Below, piece by piece: positions 9,959 through 18,733 of a stretch of 64,000 nucleotides of DNA (the first letter of the stretch is position 1; each line of letters starts with the position of its first letter). This DNA is from Streptomyces sp. NA02950. Lineage in GTDB: Bacteria; Actinomycetota; Actinomycetes; Streptomycetales; Streptomycetaceae. Position numbers and translations under genes: made by a program. The stretch lies in assembly GCF_013364155.1 (NCBI RefSeq), contig NZ_CP054916.1, positions 186,001 to 250,000 of the forward strand. The letters are read 5' to 3'. The notes under the pieces are model-generated. The model did not search any database. It had not been told where the DNA came from and saw only the letters and a list, made by a program, of their open reading frames with translations.

Positions 9959-10701
9959 ACCGCTTCACGGGGAAGACCGTCCTCATCACCGGCGGCACCA
10001 GTGGCATGGGGATGGCGACCGCACGCCGCCTCATCACCGAAGGCGCTCGCGTCGTCGTCACCGGCCGCACCCGCCAACGAGTGGACGACGCGGTCCGGCA
10101 CCTCGGCCCCAACGCCTCGGGGGTCGTCGCCGACGCGGCCGACCTCGCCGCGGTCGACGTGCTGATGGAGACGGTCCGCGACCGTCACGGCCGCCTCGAC
10201 ACCCTCTTCGCCAACGCGGGCACCGGCACGTTCCTGCCGTTCGAGAACATCACCGAGCCGGACTTCGACCACGGCGTCGACGTCAACTTCAAGGGGGTGT
10301 TCTTCACCGTCCAAAAGGCACTGCCGCTGCTCGCAGACGGAGGCTCGATCGTCATCAACGCATCGTGGACCCTCCACCGGGGCAACAGTGTCCTCACCCT
10401 GTACTCGGCGACCAAAGCCGCCGTGCACAACCTCGCCCGGACCCTCGCCGCCGCACTCGCCCCGCGCGGCATCCGCGTCAACTCCATCAGCCCCGGCTAC
10501 ATCGACACCCCGATGTACCCCTTTGCCGCACTGAGTGCGGCGGAGGCGAAGGCACTGACCGGCGGGATCGCCGCAGGCCGCTTCGGACGCCCGGAGGAGA
10601 TCGCAGCCACCGTGGCATTCCTCGCCTCCTCCGACGCGTCCTACGTCAACGGCCAAGACCTCGTCATCGACGGCGGCCTGGTCGGCGCCGTACCCGACTG
10701 A
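9955..10701 (+). CDS. Short-chain dehydrogenase/reductase
   Basis: A classical SDR of 248 residues. It has the cofactor motif TGGTSGMG near residues 12-19, the NAG motif (ANAGTG), a catalytic Ser-Tyr-Lys set (NASW, YSATK) and a C-terminal GQDLVIDGG segment. It is the last gene of the LysR-controlled operon and overlaps the hydrolase stop by ATGA. The usual role would be oxidation or reduction of a hydroxyl/keto group with NAD(P)H. Confidence 0.92.
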   Translation: MNRFTGKTVLITGGTSGMGMATARRLITEGARVVVTGRTRQRVDDAVRHLGPNASGVVADAADLAAVDVLMETVRDRHGRLDTLFANAGTGTFLPFENITEPDFDHGVDVNFKGVFFTVQKALPLLADGGSIVINASWTLHRGNSVLTLYSATKAAVHNLARTLAAALAPRGIRVNSISPGYIDTPMYPFAALSAAEAKALTGGIAAGRFGRPEEIAATVAFLASSDASYVNGQDLVIDGGLVGAVPD

Positions 10702-10744
10702 CGATCGCGCGTGACGGAGCAGATCCCCACCCACGCGCCGTAAT

Positions 10745-10915
10745 GCAGTGAGGGCGCTTGCCGAATTGCCGCGGGCTCAGCCCGGTGAACGGGACATCCG
10801 ACGAGCACATCGTGTCGAACGCCAATGCCTGCTCACCATGCGAAAGCAGGTAGCGTACATCCGTGATGACTGCCTCTGAGGTAGAACGGGTCGACGATGC
10901 CACACACATCCGCAC
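10745..10915 (-). pseudogene. Short composite gene remnant
   Basis: The minus-strand frame contains a stretch (VRYLLSHGEQALAFDTMCS) that weakly resembles small MafI-type immunity proteins. It then switches to PFTGLSPRQFGK, which matches the N-terminus of the IS5-type transposase remnant near 58.9 kb. It looks like a truncated small gene joined to an IS fragment. The assignment is weak. Confidence 0.25.
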
Positions 10916-10936
10916 CCGCGAGCTCGAGTTGTCGAC

Positions 10937-12193
10937 TCATCCGACCGATTGCAGGGCAGCGTAGAGCTCGTAAGCGGATCCCGAATTGGCCCGCGTGACG
11001 TGCCTCCACTGGCGAGGCGTTTGCATTCCGTGTGGCGGGGCGAAAGACCTGCTCGACGGCGACCGGGACCGTCCGTCGCTCAGCGTCGGCAATGCCGGGT
11101 TGTATCGGGGCGCGAGGTCTCTGGATTCTGGCTCCAGTTGCCCCTGCCTGAGGGCAGCCTCGCAGGGCAGGAAATGGGGCGTCGGCGACCGCGTTCCCGC
11201 GGCTGCACCAGGGATTGCGCCGGGCCTTGCCGGAACATCGTGCGGAACTGGACGAGGTCGCCGCACCGGCCCGCCCGGTGCTGCCAGCCCGGATGCAGCC
11301 GCCGCGGATCGGCACACCCCACGCCGAAGTGCGGCTGCTGCCCCTGCCCTGCTGCGGTACCTTGAGCTGGTAGGCCAGAACCCGGACGGTGACCGGCTCA
11401 TGCCGGGCAGGGCCGCTGCTTGCCCGGATCTGTGAGAGCCATGACCCGTCCCGGAACTGCTTGAGGACCGGCAGGACGCGGTTGGCGGGCACGCGCCACA
11501 GCAGATCGGCGCCGGTGGCGGTGAAGGCCTGCCACAACGGGACACCGAGGAACTCACGGTCGGCCAGGACGAGCTGGCCCGGGCCGAGTGACCGTGGCAG
11601 ACAGCCGACCAGGGTGACACTTCCCCGGTGCGGCAGCCGGCGAGTTCCGCGTCCAGCACCGCATGGCTGCCCACCTCCACCAACGCAGCCATCCGCATCT
11701 GCGGGAACGCGCTCTTCCCCGGCCCGCGGCCATTGCCCGGACGTCCGAACGCGGCCTCGTTGGCTTCGCTGTCCGCGACGTCCCAGCAGGTCCCGTCCAC
11801 CTCCAGCAGCCGCAAGCCCCGCCAGAACGCGCCGGGTGCCGCCTCGGTGGCCATCGGCTTGGCGGTCGTGGCGAACAGCACCCGCAGTGGCTCACAGCCC
11901 AGCCGCTGTCGGGCCCGGAACAGCGAGGACTTCGCCGGCACATGCCAGCCGCCCAGCAGCCCCTGGCGCCGCAATCCCTCCGCCAGGTGCCGCATCACTT
12001 CCAGATACGGAGCCGGAGAGAACAGCGCCGGCCCCAGCGCGAAGTACACCACCAGCCGCGCGGGAAGCAGCCGCTTGCGTTGCTCCGCGCACCCACAAGC
12101 CGCCACCACCCGATCCACCAACCCCGGTGGATACACCCAGGTCAACAGCCCCAGGCCCGACAACTCAGACACACGCGCAGACACCCGAATCAC
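10937..12193 (-). pseudogene. IS4-type transposase, multiply frameshifted
   Basis: The first 190 or so residues read as an intact N-terminal half: an IS4 N-terminal domain followed by LEVDGTCWDVADSEANEAAFG, which holds a DDE Asp. The frame is then lost near 11600 and continues in another frame (WQAFTATGADLLWRVPANRVLPVL, then RVLAYQLKVP) before decaying completely towards 10940. At least two frameshifts separate the catalytic residues, so this is a dead copy. It directly abuts the IS5 element at 12241. Confidence 0.7.
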
Positions 12194-12240
12194 CCCCTGG
12201 GACCACTACCCAGGAACCCACGCCCAAGGCCTAAGAGCAG

Positions 12241-12712
12241 CTAACACAATGAGTGGACTTGGCGGTGGGTGATCAGGCAGCAGGCGAGCTTGAGGAACGC
12301 TTCGTGGATGTCGGCTCGGCGTTCCCAGCGGACGCGCAGTCGTTTGAAGCCGTGCAGCCAGGCGAACGTGCGCTCAACCACCCACCGGTAGATGCCCAGG
12401 CCACTGCCGTGCGGTGTGCCCCGTCGGGCGATGACTGGGATGATCCAGCGCGTGCGGACCTGGTCGCGGTAGACGTCGTGGTCGTAGCCTCGGTCGGCGA
12501 AGACCGACTGAGGCTTGCGGCGGGGCCGGCCGGGCCTGCCCCGGACGGGCGGGATGGCATCGAGCAGGGGCATGAGCTGGGTGACGTCGTTGCGGTTGCC
12601 GCCGGTGAGGATGGCCGCGAGCGGGGTGCCGTGCCCGTCGGTGATCAGGTGGTGTTTGGAGCCGGCTCGTCCCCGGTCGACCGGCGACGGGCCCGTCTGG
12701 AGCCCTCTTTTA
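12241..12712 (-). CDS. IS5-family transposase, second frame (OrfB), expressed by frameshift
   Basis: After the A-rich slip site the second frame continues with SPVDRGRAGSKHHLI, GGNRNDVTQLMPLLDAI and VFADRGYDHD (second Asp), and it reaches the catalytic Glu segment in RWVVERTFAWLHGFKRL. The end at 12241 lies inside the terminal repeat. It has no start codon or ribosome site of its own near the junction, which supports expression as an OrfAB fusion. Confidence 0.75.
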
Positions 12713-13091
12713 ACGCCCTGACCTGGCTGGAGTCCACCACCGCTGTCGACCAGTCCAGACGGGCGGCGGCGTTCAGCTCGGCCAGCAGCACCTCGTGCAG
12801 CTGCTGCCACACCCCGGCCTGGTTCCAGTCCCGCAGCCGTCGCCAGCACGTCATGCCCGACCCGAAACCGAGCTCCTGGGGAAGGTGTTCCCACTGGATG
12901 CCGGTGTGGAGCACGAACAGGATCCCGCACAGCACCTGCCGGTCCGGGACGGGTTTGCGGCCCGGGTGCCGGAACCGCCGTTCCTTCTTCGGCAGCAGCG
13001 GCTCGATCCGCTCCCACAAGTCGTCCGACACGATCCAAGGCGAAGTCCCCACGGCCGGACAACGCCCAACTGGCCGTCCAGGCACGGGCAC
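12645..13091 (-). CDS. IS5-family transposase, first frame (OrfA)
   Basis: 148 residues with the DUF4096-type N-terminus of IS5 transposases (DDLWERIEPLLP, then GIQWEHLPQELGFGSG) and the first catalytic Asp in TAVVDSSQVRA. The frame runs on past the end of homology and stops early. The matching continuation is in the next frame, reached at an A-AAA-G run near 12705-12712, a plausible programmed frameshift site. Confidence 0.8.
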   Translation of the reverse strand: MPVPGRPVGRCPAVGTSPWIVSDDLWERIEPLLPKKERRFRHPGRKPVPDRQVLCGILFVLHTGIQWEHLPQELGFGSGMTCWRRLRDWNQAGVWQQLHEVLLAELNAAARLDWSTAVVDSSQVRALKEGSRRARRRSTGDEPAPNTT

Positions 13092-13110
13092 CAGGACCGA
13101 TCCACCTCAT

Positions 13111-13133
13111 TGTGTTAGCGCCTCTAACACAAC
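13111..13133. repeat. Third IS5 end facing the right IS end (hairpin)
   Basis: Just outside the IS5 right end, CTAACACAA (13125-13133) repeats the IS terminus in inverted orientation, forming a 9-bp stem with a 5-nt loop with 13111-13119. It could be the remnant of a second IS copy or an IS-end target. Confidence 0.55.
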
Positions 13134-13559
13134 GGCATTGGGTCTAAGCGTGGTCCAAGCGGATCAAGAGAAAGGGGTCCGGCCAGTCCGGATTCGAACT
13201 CCTTCGCCGGCAGGTCCTCGTCGCGGACCAACCACCGTGACGCTCCGCGACAGGGCGGCGAGAAGCGGAGTATAGCCCGCACTTCATGGCCGTTCACAGA
13301 GCCAGTAAGAAACTTTCCAATGGACGGTGGAAATTTCATCAGAGCTTGCTTCACCCTACCCTGGAGGGGGGCAGGCTTGTACTCGCGGGCGGCGCATCGT
13401 CGCCCGCGACTTGGACGGGGGACTCCAGGCGGTGTCCGTGCGTACTCGTACGGCCCCTCACGACTACCGCGGTGTTCCCCGGGCATTCTCACAGAACGGG
13501 ACACGCACCATGCGCATTCATCGGCGTAGCACCGCAATGCGAATCACGGGGGGCGTTGC
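13134..13559. other. Intergenic region without a recognisable gene
   Basis: Short frames here overlap on both strands without homology I can name. A GGGGGG run about 10 bases before the ATG at 13560 can serve as the ribosome site of the following gene. Confidence 0.5.
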
Positions 13560-15425
13560 ATGGACATCGCGGTTTGCTTAACTAGTATCAATTACGTAGA
13601 CAAAGTGGGGCTACTTGCCGCAGACAGCGCCGGACAGGTTCATCTCCTGGATGACAACCTCCAGCCGCAGTTGTCCTCACCGGCCGTACACGGCGGAGCC
13701 CCCATCCGCAGCATGCTGGCGACCGGCGAGTGGGTGGTGGGCAAGGACCGCCGGGGCCGCCTCACGAAGTGGTCCCTGGACACCCTGGACCTGGTCGGAC
13801 GTCTCGACCTGCAAACGGTGTGCCACGGCACCTCCCCAACGGTTCCCGACGCGGTGGACGGCGCGGCCCTGACCGCGTGGAACGGGCGGATCCACACCAC
13901 CGACCGTCGCGGACGCCTGGTCGTGGTGGACACCAAGACGTTCTCGGTCGAGGCGGTGCTTCCCTCGCCTGCCGGCGACAGTCCGAGCCGGCACCTGTGC
14001 ACGGAGCACCCGAGTGTCCATACGATAGTGGACCGGCTCGGACGGGTCTTCCTGGGGTCTTTGGCCACCCCTGCGTTCCCCGTCGTCGCCACCGTCGAGT
14101 GCGGACGCATTCAGCAGATCCGCTACGACGCCCACCACGACCGGTTCTGGGCCGTGGAATGCGTCGGCGAGAAGCGGTCCGGGCTCCGCGGCGGGGTGGT
14201 CATCGTGACGCTCGACGGAGCCGTGGAGTGCGAGTTCCCGTTCTCCCGCTACGAGCTGACCTTCCTGAAGTTCTCACCCGACCACGCCACGGCGTACGCG
14301 GGAAGCCCCGAAGGCGTCATCCATGTCATCGACAACACCGATCCCACCCCGCAACTGGTCAGGACTATCGGCGGGTTCCCGAACCAGCTGACCGATCTCA
14401 CCGTGGGGCGGGACGGCAGCCTCTTCGCACTCACCCTCTCCAACGAACTCGTCAAGATCGATCCCGATCTCGACTGCGTCCAGGCACGCGCGCCGATGCC
14501 GCGCCAGAGTGCCTGGGCCCTCACCCCGGCCCTGGACGAACCTGGACGGCTCTACTGCGGTACCGACGACGGCGTCGCGGTCCTGGAAGTACACCATGAC
14601 CTCGTGGGCGGCCCCGCGCTGCTCCTGTCGGCACACCGCGTGAGCCGGTTTGGAGTCACCCGTCATCTGGCCGCGACACCCGGCGGCTATCTCGGAATCG
14701 GACAGAAGGATGTCGTCTTCTGCGCCGACGACGGCGGCAATCTGATCTGGCACAGGCCACTCGACGACACAGGTGCCGGAATCGCGGTCTCCGCCGACCA
14801 CAAACGAGTACTCGTCGCCACCGGTGTCGGTGCCGTGGAGCTGGACGCGGGGACGGGGGAATCACTCGCCTGTCTCTCGCTCGACGGCGTGCCGCTCTCC
14901 GCCGCCGCCTACGGCCCGGCAGGAGAGCGGATCCTGGGCAATCGGGACGGGGTGGTGTGCGCCTTCGCGGCGAACGCAGCCGACGAACTGTGGTGGATCG
15001 ACACCAAGACGCCTCCGGAACGGATCTGGTGCCAGGACGGCGCCGTCTACGTCTGCTGCCCCGATGGGTTGCTGGAGGTCCCCCCGGCCCAGGACACCGT
15101 CCCGCGGCGCTGGGGCGGGCAGCCCTGCGCCACCGTTGCCGCCGTCTCCGCAGGCGGACTCGTCCACCTCGCCTGCGACGAGGGGGATCTGCACACCTAC
15201 GACTACGCGACCGGCGATCAGGTAGGCAAGGCCGTTGACCTGCCCGACGTGCCCCGCGCCATGACCGTGGAGCGCTCCGCGGACAACATGGTGCGTCTCA
15301 TCATCGGCGGGCGGGGCGGCTACCTCTCCACCTACCGCGTGTCCTGGACCGGCGTCCCCGTACGGCTGAGGGAGACCTATCTCCCCCGCCGAGGCGGCAG
15401 GTGCTTCCGCCTCCAGTCCCACTAG
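13560..15425 (+). CDS. WD40/PQQ-like beta-propeller repeat protein, function unknown
   Basis: 621 residues without signal peptide or membrane segment. The sequence is built from repeated four-strand blades recognisable by patterns such as GQVHLLDDN, GRLVVVDTKTF, GVIHVIDNTDP, GAVELDAGTGE and GDLHTYDYATG, about 12-14 units, enough for one or two propellers. No catalytic domain is attached. It is transcribed towards the flavin reductase of the pyrrole cluster and separated from it by a long two-way terminator, so it is probably not part of the cluster operon. A scaffold or sensor role is only a guess. Confidence 0.8.
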   Translation: MDIAVCLTSINYVDKVGLLAADSAGQVHLLDDNLQPQLSSPAVHGGAPIRSMLATGEWVVGKDRRGRLTKWSLDTLDLVGRLDLQTVCHGTSPTVPDAVDGAALTAWNGRIHTTDRRGRLVVVDTKTFSVEAVLPSPAGDSPSRHLCTEHPSVHTIVDRLGRVFLGSLATPAFPVVATVECGRIQQIRYDAHHDRFWAVECVGEKRSGLRGGVVIVTLDGAVECEFPFSRYELTFLKFSPDHATAYAGSPEGVIHVIDNTDPTPQLVRTIGGFPNQLTDLTVGRDGSLFALTLSNELVKIDPDLDCVQARAPMPRQSAWALTPALDEPGRLYCGTDDGVAVLEVHHDLVGGPALLLSAHRVSRFGVTRHLAATPGGYLGIGQKDVVFCADDGGNLIWHRPLDDTGAGIAVSADHKRVLVATGVGAVELDAGTGESLACLSLDGVPLSAAAYGPAGERILGNRDGVVCAFAANAADELWWIDTKTPPERIWCQDGAVYVCCPDGLLEVPPAQDTVPRRWGGQPCATVAAVSAGGLVHLACDEGDLHTYDYATGDQVGKAVDLPDVPRAMTVERSADNMVRLIIGGRGGYLSTYRVSWTGVPVRLRETYLPRRGGRCFRLQSH

Positions 15426-15448
15426 CAGGCCCGGAAACGGGCGTTACA

Positions 15449-15496
15449 CCATCGGCCGGAGGTGAATGAACCGCGCCATTCACCTCCGGCCGATGG
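15449..15496. terminator. Bidirectional transcription terminator
   Basis: A perfect 20-bp stem (15449-15468 with 15477-15496) closes an 8-nt loop. It sits exactly between the convergent genes ending at 15425 (+) and 15512 (-). It has no strong U-tract, as is usual in Streptomyces. Confidence 0.85.
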
Positions 15497-15511
15497 CCGA
15501 CACCGTCGGGC

Positions 15512-16072
15512 TCAGCGCCGCTTGCCGCCTCGCCGCGGTATCCGCAGCGTCCGGGTGTAGCAGCCGCGCCAATAGCCGAGCGGAAAGCGGTCGGGCCTCG
15601 CTTCCCCTGCCACGATCCGGCCCAGCACGACGATGTGGTCACCGGCCTCGACAAGCCCGTGGACCGCGCATTCGGCGTGCGCGACGCTGCTGCCGAGCAG
15701 GGGCGTCCCCGTCAGCTCGCTCAGGCACCATTCGACCTGGGCGAACTTGTCCGGAACCCGGCTGGCGAACAGGTCGGAGATGCCGTTGGACTCGGCGTCC
15801 AGGAAGTTGACGGCGAAGCTGCCGCGGTCGGTGATGGCGTCCAGCGTGCTGCTCGGAGTCTGCACGCAGGCCAGCAGCAGAGGCGGTTCCTGGGAGACAC
15901 TGCACACGGCCGAGCAGGTCATGCCCATCGGGGTGTTGTCCGCGCGTGCCGTGGTGAGGATGCTCACGCCGCTCATCAGCGAGCCCATCAGCGTGCGGAA
16001 CAGGGCGCCGTCGACCGAGGGGAGCGTGGCAGCATCCTGGCCGATGCGCGGCAGTGAGGCTTGCGGGGTCAC
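15512..16072 (-). CDS. Flavin reductase (HpaC/flavin reductase-like domain)
   Basis: The GTG at 16072 overlaps the stop of the proline ligase (GTGA) and gives about 186 residues. The fold is that of NAD(P)H:flavin oxidoreductases: FRTLMGSLMSGVSILTT at the N-terminus, PMGMTCSAVCSVSQEPPLLLACV for flavin binding, FAVNFL and GDHIVVLGRI further on. FADH2-dependent halogenases need an external source of reduced flavin, and four halogenase-like proteins lie in this cluster, so this is the obvious supplier. It is the last gene of the leftward operon. Confidence 0.9.
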   Translation of the reverse strand: MTPQASLPRIGQDAATLPSVDGALFRTLMGSLMSGVSILTTARADNTPMGMTCSAVCSVSQEPPLLLACVQTPSSTLDAITDRGSFAVNFLDAESNGISDLFASRVPDKFAQVEWCLSELTGTPLLGSSVAHAECAVHGLVEAGDHIVVLGRIVAGEARPDRFPLGYWRGCYTRTLRIPRRGGKRR

Positions 16073-17547
16073 AGTTCGCTCCGTTCTATGGCTGCCACCA
16101 TGGCGGGGCGGTCCTTCTTTCCGTTGTCGGTGAACATCAGGGATGCCACGCGATGCATGGCGTCCACGACCATGTAGGCGGGCAGTCGCCCGGCGCACTG
16201 GCGCTTGAGGTCGAGCAGCGTCACCGCTGCGCCCGGAGCCGGTACGACCACGGCGTGCAGCCGCGCCGACAGGCCCGAGCCGACCACGACCACCGCCACA
16301 TCGGCCACACCGGGCAGGGCGCTGACGGCGGCCTCGATCTCGCCCAGCTCGATCCGGTTGCCGCGTACCTTCACCATGTGGTCGCGACGCCCGACGTAGA
16401 GCAGGTTGCCGTCGGTGTCGAGCCGCCCGATGTCCCCGGTGCGGTAAGGGCCCCGCTGCGGTGGCCTGCCCCAGTAGCCGAGCATCACGGTGGGACCCCG
16501 CACCACGATCTCCCCCTCCCCTCCCGGAGGGTCCAACTCCACCGTGTCGCCGCAGGACGCCGTCCCGATGGGCAGCGAGCCCGTGCGGCCGAGATCGGAC
16601 TCGTCGACCTCGTACCAGGTGCAGACGTTGGTCTCGGTGGGTCCGTACCAGTTGAGCAGACGCACGCCCGGCCAGGCCTTGCGCACCTGCGTGACCTGGC
16701 CGATGGGGAAGGGCTCCCCTGCGAAGACGCAGGCACGCAGCGCCGTGGGCGGATCGCCTTCCAGCAGGCCGCCCTCGCGCATCATCAGTGTCAGCGCCGA
16801 GGGCACCGAGTACCACACCGTGATCTCCCGCTCCCGCAGGAACCGCACCAGTTCCACGGGGGCGTAGGACAGCTCGGGCGGGATGAGGTGCACCGAGGCT
16901 CCTGCCCGGAAGGCCGCGTACAGGTCGAACACGGAGAGGTCGAAGTTGAACGGCGCATGGTTGGACAACCGGTCGGCGGAGGTCACGTGCAGCGCCCGCA
17001 CGGCCCAGTCCACGAAGGCGAGCGCGTTGCGGTGGCTGAGGCAGACACCCTTGGGGTCGCCCGTGGAACCGGAAGTGTAGAGGATGTACGCGCAGTCGTC
17101 CGGGCGGTTGTCGTACGGGCCGGCGCGGGGCGGCTCCCCGACCTCCCCGACCTCGTCGAGCAGGTCGAGGAGACCGAGGGCGGGCACGCCCGGGATCCGC
17201 TGCAGCGTGTCCACCCCGGCCGCGAGCCCCGGGTCGACGGTGGTGATCGAGGCAGAGCAGTCAGCCGCGATACGGGCCACCCTGGCGGGCGGGTTGGAGG
17301 CGGCGACCGGTACGTAGACGGCACCGGTGCGCAGTGCGCCCTGCATCGCGGCGACGGCGTGCACGCTCTTGCCGGTCCAGATGACGACCCGGTCCCCCGC
17401 GCCCACGCCGTGCGCTCGCAGTGCGGAGGCGTACCGGTCGGCGAGCCGGTCCAGCTGTCCGTAGGTGAGCCTTCCGTCGGGTCCGGCCACGGCGAGCGCC
17501 CGCGGCGCGATGCGGGCCGAGTCGGTCACGAGCTGGTGAAGTCTCAC
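16069..17547 (-). CDS. L-proline:PCP ligase (PltF/RedM-like free-standing adenylation enzyme)
   Basis: The GTG at 17547 overlaps the upstream stop and gives about 492 residues, the length of one adenylation domain with no carrier or condensation domain. Core motifs are YILYTSGSTGDPKG, NFDLSVFDLY, NWYGPTET, YRTGD and a final NGKKD with the catalytic Lys. The specificity residues aligned by eye are D,L,F,Y,V,A,W,V,C,K, close to the proline code reported for pyrrole pathways (DLLYLALVCK for PltF). It should activate L-proline and load it on the small PCP at 43078. Its neighbour, a prolyl-PCP dehydrogenase, completes the standard pyrrole starter pair. Confidence 0.9.
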   Translation of the reverse strand: MRLHQLVTDSARIAPRALAVAGPDGRLTYGQLDRLADRYASALRAHGVGAGDRVVIWTGKSVHAVAAMQGALRTGAVYVPVAASNPPARVARIAADCSASITTVDPGLAAGVDTLQRIPGVPALGLLDLLDEVGEVGEPPRAGPYDNRPDDCAYILYTSGSTGDPKGVCLSHRNALAFVDWAVRALHVTSADRLSNHAPFNFDLSVFDLYAAFRAGASVHLIPPELSYAPVELVRFLREREITVWYSVPSALTLMMREGGLLEGDPPTALRACVFAGEPFPIGQVTQVRKAWPGVRLLNWYGPTETNVCTWYEVDESDLGRTGSLPIGTASCGDTVELDPPGGEGEIVVRGPTVMLGYWGRPPQRGPYRTGDIGRLDTDGNLLYVGRRDHMVKVRGNRIELGEIEAAVSALPGVADVAVVVVGSGLSARLHAVVVPAPGAAVTLLDLKRQCAGRLPAYMVVDAMHRVASLMFTDNGKKDRPAMVAAIERSEL

Positions 17548-18677
17548 AGGCCGAGCTCCTTTGCGATGACGAGCCGCTGAATGTCCGAGGTTCCGGAGAA
17601 GATCGTGGCGGGTATCGAGTCGCGCAGCACGGCCTCGACACCCCATTCGCGCAGATAGCCCCGCCCGCCGAAGACGGCGACCGCGTCCAGCGCGTTGGCG
17701 ACCGCGGCCTGCGATACGGCCAGCTTGGACAGGGCGGTGCCGATCAGGGACGGTCTGCCCTGGTCCATCTGCCAGCAGGCGCTGTACAACAGCAGCCGGG
17801 CGCCCTCCAGCCGCAGCTTCATGTCCGCGACGCGGTTGGACACCGACTGGTGGTTGCCGATCGGCGCCCCGAACTGCCGCCGGGAGCGGGCGTATTCCAC
17901 GGACTGTTCCATGACCCGGTCGAGCATGCCGACGTACCCGGCGAACAGGCAGGCGCGCTCCCAGCTCATCGAGTGCTGGAAGATCGCCCCGCCCTGGCCC
18001 GGCACCCCGAGCACCTGCTCCTTGGGGACGAAGCAGTCCTCGAACGTCACCGGTCCCGCCGGGACGGACTGCAGGCCCATCTTCTCTTGGGGTCCACCGA
18101 CGTGCAGGCCCCCGGTCTCGCGCGCCACGACGAACCCGGTGATCCCCAGGTGGCCGAGGCTCGGGTCTGTGGTCGCGTAGGTGACGAAGACGTCGGCCTC
18201 CGGGCCGTTGCTGACGAAGCTCTTGGTGCCGTTGAGGACGAAGCCGCCGGGCGCCTCGGTGGCAATCGTGGCCAGCCGGGAGACGTCGGAGCCCGCCCCC
18301 TCCTCCGTCATGGCGTTGCCCGCCACCAGCTCGCCCGAGGCGATGCCGGGCAGGAAGCGCTTCTTGGCGGCCGCGCCGGCGAACCCCACAAGCGGCATGG
18401 CGCAGGCGAACAGGTGGGCGCTCGCGGCGAAGACGAGACCGGTGTCGGGGCAACCGCGGCCGAACGCCTCGACCCGGTGCGCGGTCTCGAGGGCGCCCAG
18501 GCCCCCGCCGCCGTACTCGGCCGGGACGCTCAGCCCGAGCAGGCCGAGTCCGCCGAGCACCAGCCAGTCCTTACGGCTGAACGAGCCATCGCGCACCGGT
18601 CCGGGAAACTCCTTCCGTACCGCTGCCAGCGTGGCCTCGTACGCCGCCTGCTGCTCGGCGCTCCAGTCGAAGTGCAC
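17544..18677 (-). CDS. L-prolyl-PCP dehydrogenase (PltE/RedW-like acyl-CoA dehydrogenase fold)
   Basis: The GTG at 18677 with GGAGG five bases upstream gives about 377 residues. It shows the acyl-CoA dehydrogenase fold throughout: GLLGLSVPAEYGGGG, AMTEEGAGSDVSRL (FAD loop), SWERACLFAGYVGM, YARSRRQFGAPIGNHQSV and a C-terminal IFSGTSDIQRLVIAKELG. In pyrrole pathways this family oxidises prolyl-PCP by four electrons to pyrrolyl-2-carboxyl-PCP. The overlap with the proline ligase gene and the presence of a PltL-like PCP make that role more likely than fatty acid oxidation. Confidence 0.9.
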   Translation of the reverse strand: MHFDWSAEQQAAYEATLAAVRKEFPGPVRDGSFSRKDWLVLGGLGLLGLSVPAEYGGGGLGALETAHRVEAFGRGCPDTGLVFAASAHLFACAMPLVGFAGAAAKKRFLPGIASGELVAGNAMTEEGAGSDVSRLATIATEAPGGFVLNGTKSFVSNGPEADVFVTYATTDPSLGHLGITGFVVARETGGLHVGGPQEKMGLQSVPAGPVTFEDCFVPKEQVLGVPGQGGAIFQHSMSWERACLFAGYVGMLDRVMEQSVEYARSRRQFGAPIGNHQSVSNRVADMKLRLEGARLLLYSACWQMDQGRPSLIGTALSKLAVSQAAVANALDAVAVFGGRGYLREWGVEAVLRDSIPATIFSGTSDIQRLVIAKELGL

Positions 18678-18733
18678 AGTTCCTCCGTTGGTGTCGCGCT
18701 GGTGTCGGATTGATGTGGCGTGGGTGCCGCGGG

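Larger units (their letters stand above)
12241..13119 (-). mobile_element. IS5-family insertion sequence with two-frame transposase
   Basis: Perfect 13-bp terminal inverted repeats (12241-12253 CTAACACAATGAG and its complement at 13107-13119) bound an 879-bp element. The stop codon of the second transposase frame is supplied by the terminal repeat itself. Confidence 0.85.

Noticed and set aside
13185..13200. A tRNA T-loop-like sequence (GTTCGAATCC on the minus strand)
   Set aside because: The flanking bases do not form a T-stem, and no anticodon arm or acceptor stem could be found.
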